Shown one piece after another: positions 5,559-5,565 of a stretch of DNA of 5,565 nucleotides. Source of the DNA: an uncultured Eggerthellaceae bacterium. Its GTDB lineage: Bacteria; Actinomycetota; Coriobacteriia; Coriobacteriales; Eggerthellaceae. Both the position numbers and the translations under genes were made by a program. Position 1 is the stretch's first letter, and each line of letters begins with the position of its first letter. Location: the NCBI GenBank assembly GCA_946631805.1, contig CAMPAJ010000125.1, forward strand, positions 1-5,565. Direction: 5' to 3'. Under the pieces are notes generated by a model that worked only from the letters and a program-made list of their open reading frames with translations, had not been told where the DNA came from and did not search any database.

Positions 5559-5565
5559 AGCGAGA

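Noticed and set aside
1..5565. CRISPR array, rRNA or tRNA genes
   Set aside because: No regularly spaced repeats and no recognisable structural RNA gene were seen on either strand.

Overview
**Organism.** The window looks like a high-GC anaerobic actinobacterium, most likely of the Coriobacteriia/Eggerthellaceae type. This is an inference from three things: a cytoplasmic DMSO-reductase-family molybdoenzyme in an operon with a 4Fe-4S subunit and an NAD(P)H/FAD oxidoreductase, frequent GTG/TTG starts, and an actinobacterial-style IS110 transposase. No taxonomic marker gene is present.

**Layout.** All real genes are on the minus strand, so transcription runs from high to low coordinates. (i) 5515-5565 is flanking DNA with a perfect 11-bp hairpin. 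(ii) About 4014-5514 is one apparently intact IS110-family insertion sequence. It has a 406-aa DEDD transposase (4055-5275), a long structured non-coding end upstream of it (5276-5514) and a very short non-coding end downstream (4014-4054). A 9-bp direct repeat marks both ends. (iii) 3680-4013 is a 334-bp region with no convincing gene, containing a 12-bp perfect palindrome that may be an operator. (iv) 1-3679 is a redox operon: a 443-aa FAD/NAD(P)-binding oxidoreductase (2348-3679, TTG start), a 743-aa molybdopterin oxidoreductase (120-2351, GTG start overlapping the previous stop as GTGA), and, 18 bp later, the first 33 codons of a 4Fe-4S ferredoxin-type subunit that runs off the window.

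**How the genes work together.** The operon is most simply read as a soluble electron relay: NAD(P)H and FAD in the first protein, Fe-S clusters in the ferredoxin-like subunit, then the Fe-S and Mo/W-bis-MGD centre of the large subunit. It could run in either direction. The substrate cannot be told from sequence. No twin-arginine signal is seen, so the complex is probably cytoplasmic.

**Most interesting signal.** The IS110 non-coding end folds on paper like a bridge RNA: a 5' hairpin followed by two large internal loops, each closed by a 10-12 bp stem. The first loop carries a 10-nt segment matching the DNA just outside the element. The second carries an 11-nt segment complementary to the junction that contains the repeated core. 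This fits the published IS110/IS621 bridge-RNA architecture (target-binding loop, then donor-binding loop) and lets the element's ends, target and part of its guide logic be read directly from the window.
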